From positions 122,001 through 186,000 of the forward strand of contig JAQFVV010006702.1 in assembly GCA_028023455.1 (NCBI GenBank): a DNA stretch of 64,000 nucleotides. Direction: 5' to 3'. Both the position numbers and the translations under genes were made by a program. This document shows, one piece after another, positions 61,595-64,000 of this stretch. This DNA comes from Epiperipatus broadwayi (Eukaryota; Onychophora; Udeonychophora; Euonychophora; Peripatidae). Numbering within the stretch: the first letter of the stretch is position 1; every line of letters begins with the position of its first letter. A model generated the notes under the pieces. It was not told the origin of the DNA. It saw only the letters and a program-made list of their open reading frames with translations, and did no database searches.

Positions 61595-62790
61595 ATTACA
61601 AATAATTGTCATCATTTCAACCATTCATAGATTTCTCCAAATTGAATCCAATTACTCTGATTTCCAGTTTCTCTTCTCAACAATATACCATCAAACATCT
61701 CATTCTACTCATTCATTCATCTCATATGTGATCACTTTTTGGGTTATTTACAATCTCTTCGATCCCATTTAAGACATCAACTATCCATCTATTATCATTT
61801 TTCTAACAATATGTTTAGCTCAGCTCCATTTGGGTGACTTAATTCTTTCAATAATGTTAATGATATATACTTAAATGAAATTAAAATACAAGATGTTCAT
61901 TCTTTTATCCAATTATTTTGTTTTACATCATTTTCATAGTACATCTCACCACATTTGGCTGAGTGATCATACTGCTCTACTATTAATTGCCCTTGCCTAA
62001 GATCCATAAGTAAGAAACATTTTTTTTAAAAATACTAAGTATTTTTACCATAAGCACTCCATCCAAGTTTAATTTTATGATTAATTTCATACATTATATT
62101 TCCAAATCAGTTAACAATCTGACCAAGATATTTGTTTTTTTTTTTTTCTAATTTATGATTATTAATTTTTATTTTCGTCTGAGAAAATTTATTAAACATT
62201 ATTTTAATCTTATTTTCATTTAATAATTTTTGCAACATTTTCTAAAGCATTATTTTCAAAATCAATCACATCTGCAAAATCTTGATGGTTTAAATAATTT
62301 CTATTTAATTTTAATTTCCATACTTTCCCATTTTAATTCACAAAATATTTTTTCTAGAGTTGGTGTAAAATGTTTTGGAAATATAGAATTACCCTGCCAT
62401 ACACCCTTTTCATGTTAACCTTAGTATTTCTTGTAATCTAATGCTGCTGTTGAATTTTGATAAATATTCTTCAGAATATATGTTGTTTTTATCTTTATAT
62501 GACCTAAAGCTTTAATCATTATGGAAATCCAAAGCATAATGACAATTCATATTTTAATGGTATTTTTTATAATGTCTTTCAATTCTTGAATGTGATTGTT
62601 TTAAAACCTTTTTTTTTTTTTTTACTAAAATCCAAATTTTTCTCTAGACAATTTGTATTACTTAGGTAAAAAATTGTAAAACACTTCTAGAAGACTGATA
62701 GATCTGTAATTTCTTCTTTAACATCTTTATTATATATCAATATTACTATCAAGATCTTCCAATCATCTGATAAATCATTATCATTTGGCA
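61595..62790 (-). pseudogene. RTE-type LINE, copy 5, decayed
   Basis: The plus strand shows the mirror of copy 1: TTTACAATCTCTTCGATCCC, AACTATCCATCTATTATCAT, AAGCACTCCATCCAAGTTTA and CTGACCAAGATATTTG. Read on the minus strand it gives LSDDWKILIVILIYNKDVKE (about 62,780-62,700), then HIQELKDIIK, remnants of the region around motif B, and GWSAYGKN-like sequence near 62,050. The 5' end stops at an AT microsatellite at about 62,790. The RT is not open anywhere for long. Confidence 0.78.
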
Positions 62791-64000
62791 TATATATATA
62801 TATATATATGTTGTAAGAGATGACTTACAACCAACCATCATGCCTATCCCAACTTTTCTCAATGTATGAATTCAGGCCAAGTGGTAGGCAAATAGTCTAT
62901 TTTGAGAAATTAATTTATTATTTTTTTATATATACACCTTGAATGCAGACAAATTCGTTATATACACAAACACATTTAATATCACTAACAACTAAAATAA
63001 TAATTAATTAACTGATAAGACAGAGATAATCAAAGGTCAAAATATATGAGGTCAAAATAGTTGCTAGGTGATCAGGTTTGAATAATGAAGATTAAGCAAA
63101 AAAGAAAAGTAATAATAATAATGTTTTTATGATGTTTTTTTTATTAGTTTATAACAATAGGTTTAAGATAGGATGAGAAAACAATCTTGTGATTTTTTTT
63201 TTTCACTTGTCTGGCTAACATCAAAACCATCAGAACATAAAGTAAAGTCTTTTATTTTTAAAAAAAAAACTGTTCGGTGTTTAAAAACAGTAAGAATATG
63301 AAATTTAAAACTTAATGTTTATATTTAAAAATTAATACAAAATCTTTATTATGTGGATAGAAGGAAAGTAGCAATTTAATCGTAGCTGTTAAAGTGACAA
63401 ACTTCAATATATAATTAGCAGGAATGAACTAATGATTTAATTTGTTCTACAAGCTTGAATTTGTTGTTATGGAGATAAAGGAAAAGAAATGTGAAACTAC
63501 TGGAAATTGATTGTTTCTTTAAGCTATTTTCCTGTATATATATATATTGAAGCCACAATATAAATAAGCTAAATTCCTGTATATATATATATTGAAGCCA
63601 CAATATAAATAATAGTCATTGGTAAAGTAGTTATTACAATGTGTTTGGGGTAAGCTAATACCATGGTCATTCCAAAGTCAGCTTCAATGTCATAAAATTA
63701 TCCATCAAAATGTCTATTTTACAAAGTGCTGGTGAATATCAATCCAATGGATTTATGCTATATATTCAGAAGAGATAATTGGTATGTGTTTGCTCTTAAT
63801 CAAGTAGTATGAAACATAAATATCAACAGAGTTAGTGAACAAGAATGTTATGCATGGAGATTGGTATTTAAGTTTATAGACTCTTAACTGTGGACAAACG
63901 CTTGCTTTTCTCAGGATATATATAGATTTTTTTTTTGATTCATGTGATTTTTATTTTTTTGTTTTTATTATTTCTATTTGAAATTTCATGTAATATGATT
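62791..64000. repeat. AT-rich spacer with a 45-base tandem duplication
   Basis: (AT)n at about 62,791-62,809. A 45-base unit containing TTCCTGTATATATATATATT and GAAGCCACAATATAAATAA is repeated in tandem at about 63,527-63,615. No coding signal. Confidence 0.7.

Overview
The window is very A+T-rich eukaryotic DNA, by eye about three quarters A+T, full of AT microsatellites and homopolymer runs. It holds one piece of probable host gene and a dense mosaic of decayed transposable elements. There are no operons, rRNA genes or CRISPR arrays. Gene form and repeat content (RTE-type LINEs, Penelope-like elements with GIY-YIG nucleases, a Ty3/gypsy relic, piggyBac, mariner, hAT and a SPIN-like hAT MITE) point to a metazoan, most likely an AT-rich invertebrate. 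I cannot name the phylum.

Layout: 1-5.2 kb holds a palindromic element with a hammerhead ribozyme and a ~4.5 kb element with ~0.9-1 kb terminal inverted repeats. 5.7-10 kb holds an RTE fragment that is still open, a Penelope-like GIY-YIG gene split by a piggyBac element at TTAA, and a foldback repeat. 11.9-18.3 kb holds a second palindrome, a near full-length decayed LINE and a half palindrome. 21.2-23.3 kb holds a palindrome with two opposed hammerhead ribozymes and a foldback MITE. 27-36.3 kb holds two RTE fragments, another ribozyme palindrome, a SPIN-like MITE with perfect 8-bp target duplications, a Penelope-like element between inverted repeats, and a hAT relic. 38.6-41.3 kb holds LINE relics, one carrying a tRNA-Gly-derived retroposon. 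41,987-42,997 is the last coding exon of a host gene. 44.4-52.1 kb holds two large foldback repeats, a LINE relic and a Ty3/gypsy element with LTRs. 56.4-62.8 kb holds a mariner-type element and two more RTE copies.

The most unusual feature is a family of palindromic repeats at 35-706, 11,907-12,513, 17,216-17,390 (half), 21,189-21,959 and 29,361-30,003. Their arms encode type I hammerhead ribozymes on opposite strands, both reading outward from the centre. Four ribozyme copies keep the full CTGATGA...GAAA core; others have lost it by identifiable substitutions. Hammerheads of this type, with a very short helix III, are known from Penelope-like elements and retrozymes, and two Penelope-like relics lie in this window. 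The palindromic layout with opposed ribozymes is not one I can match to a described family.

All assignments come from reading the sequence and from remembered family features. No alignment, folding or database search was run.
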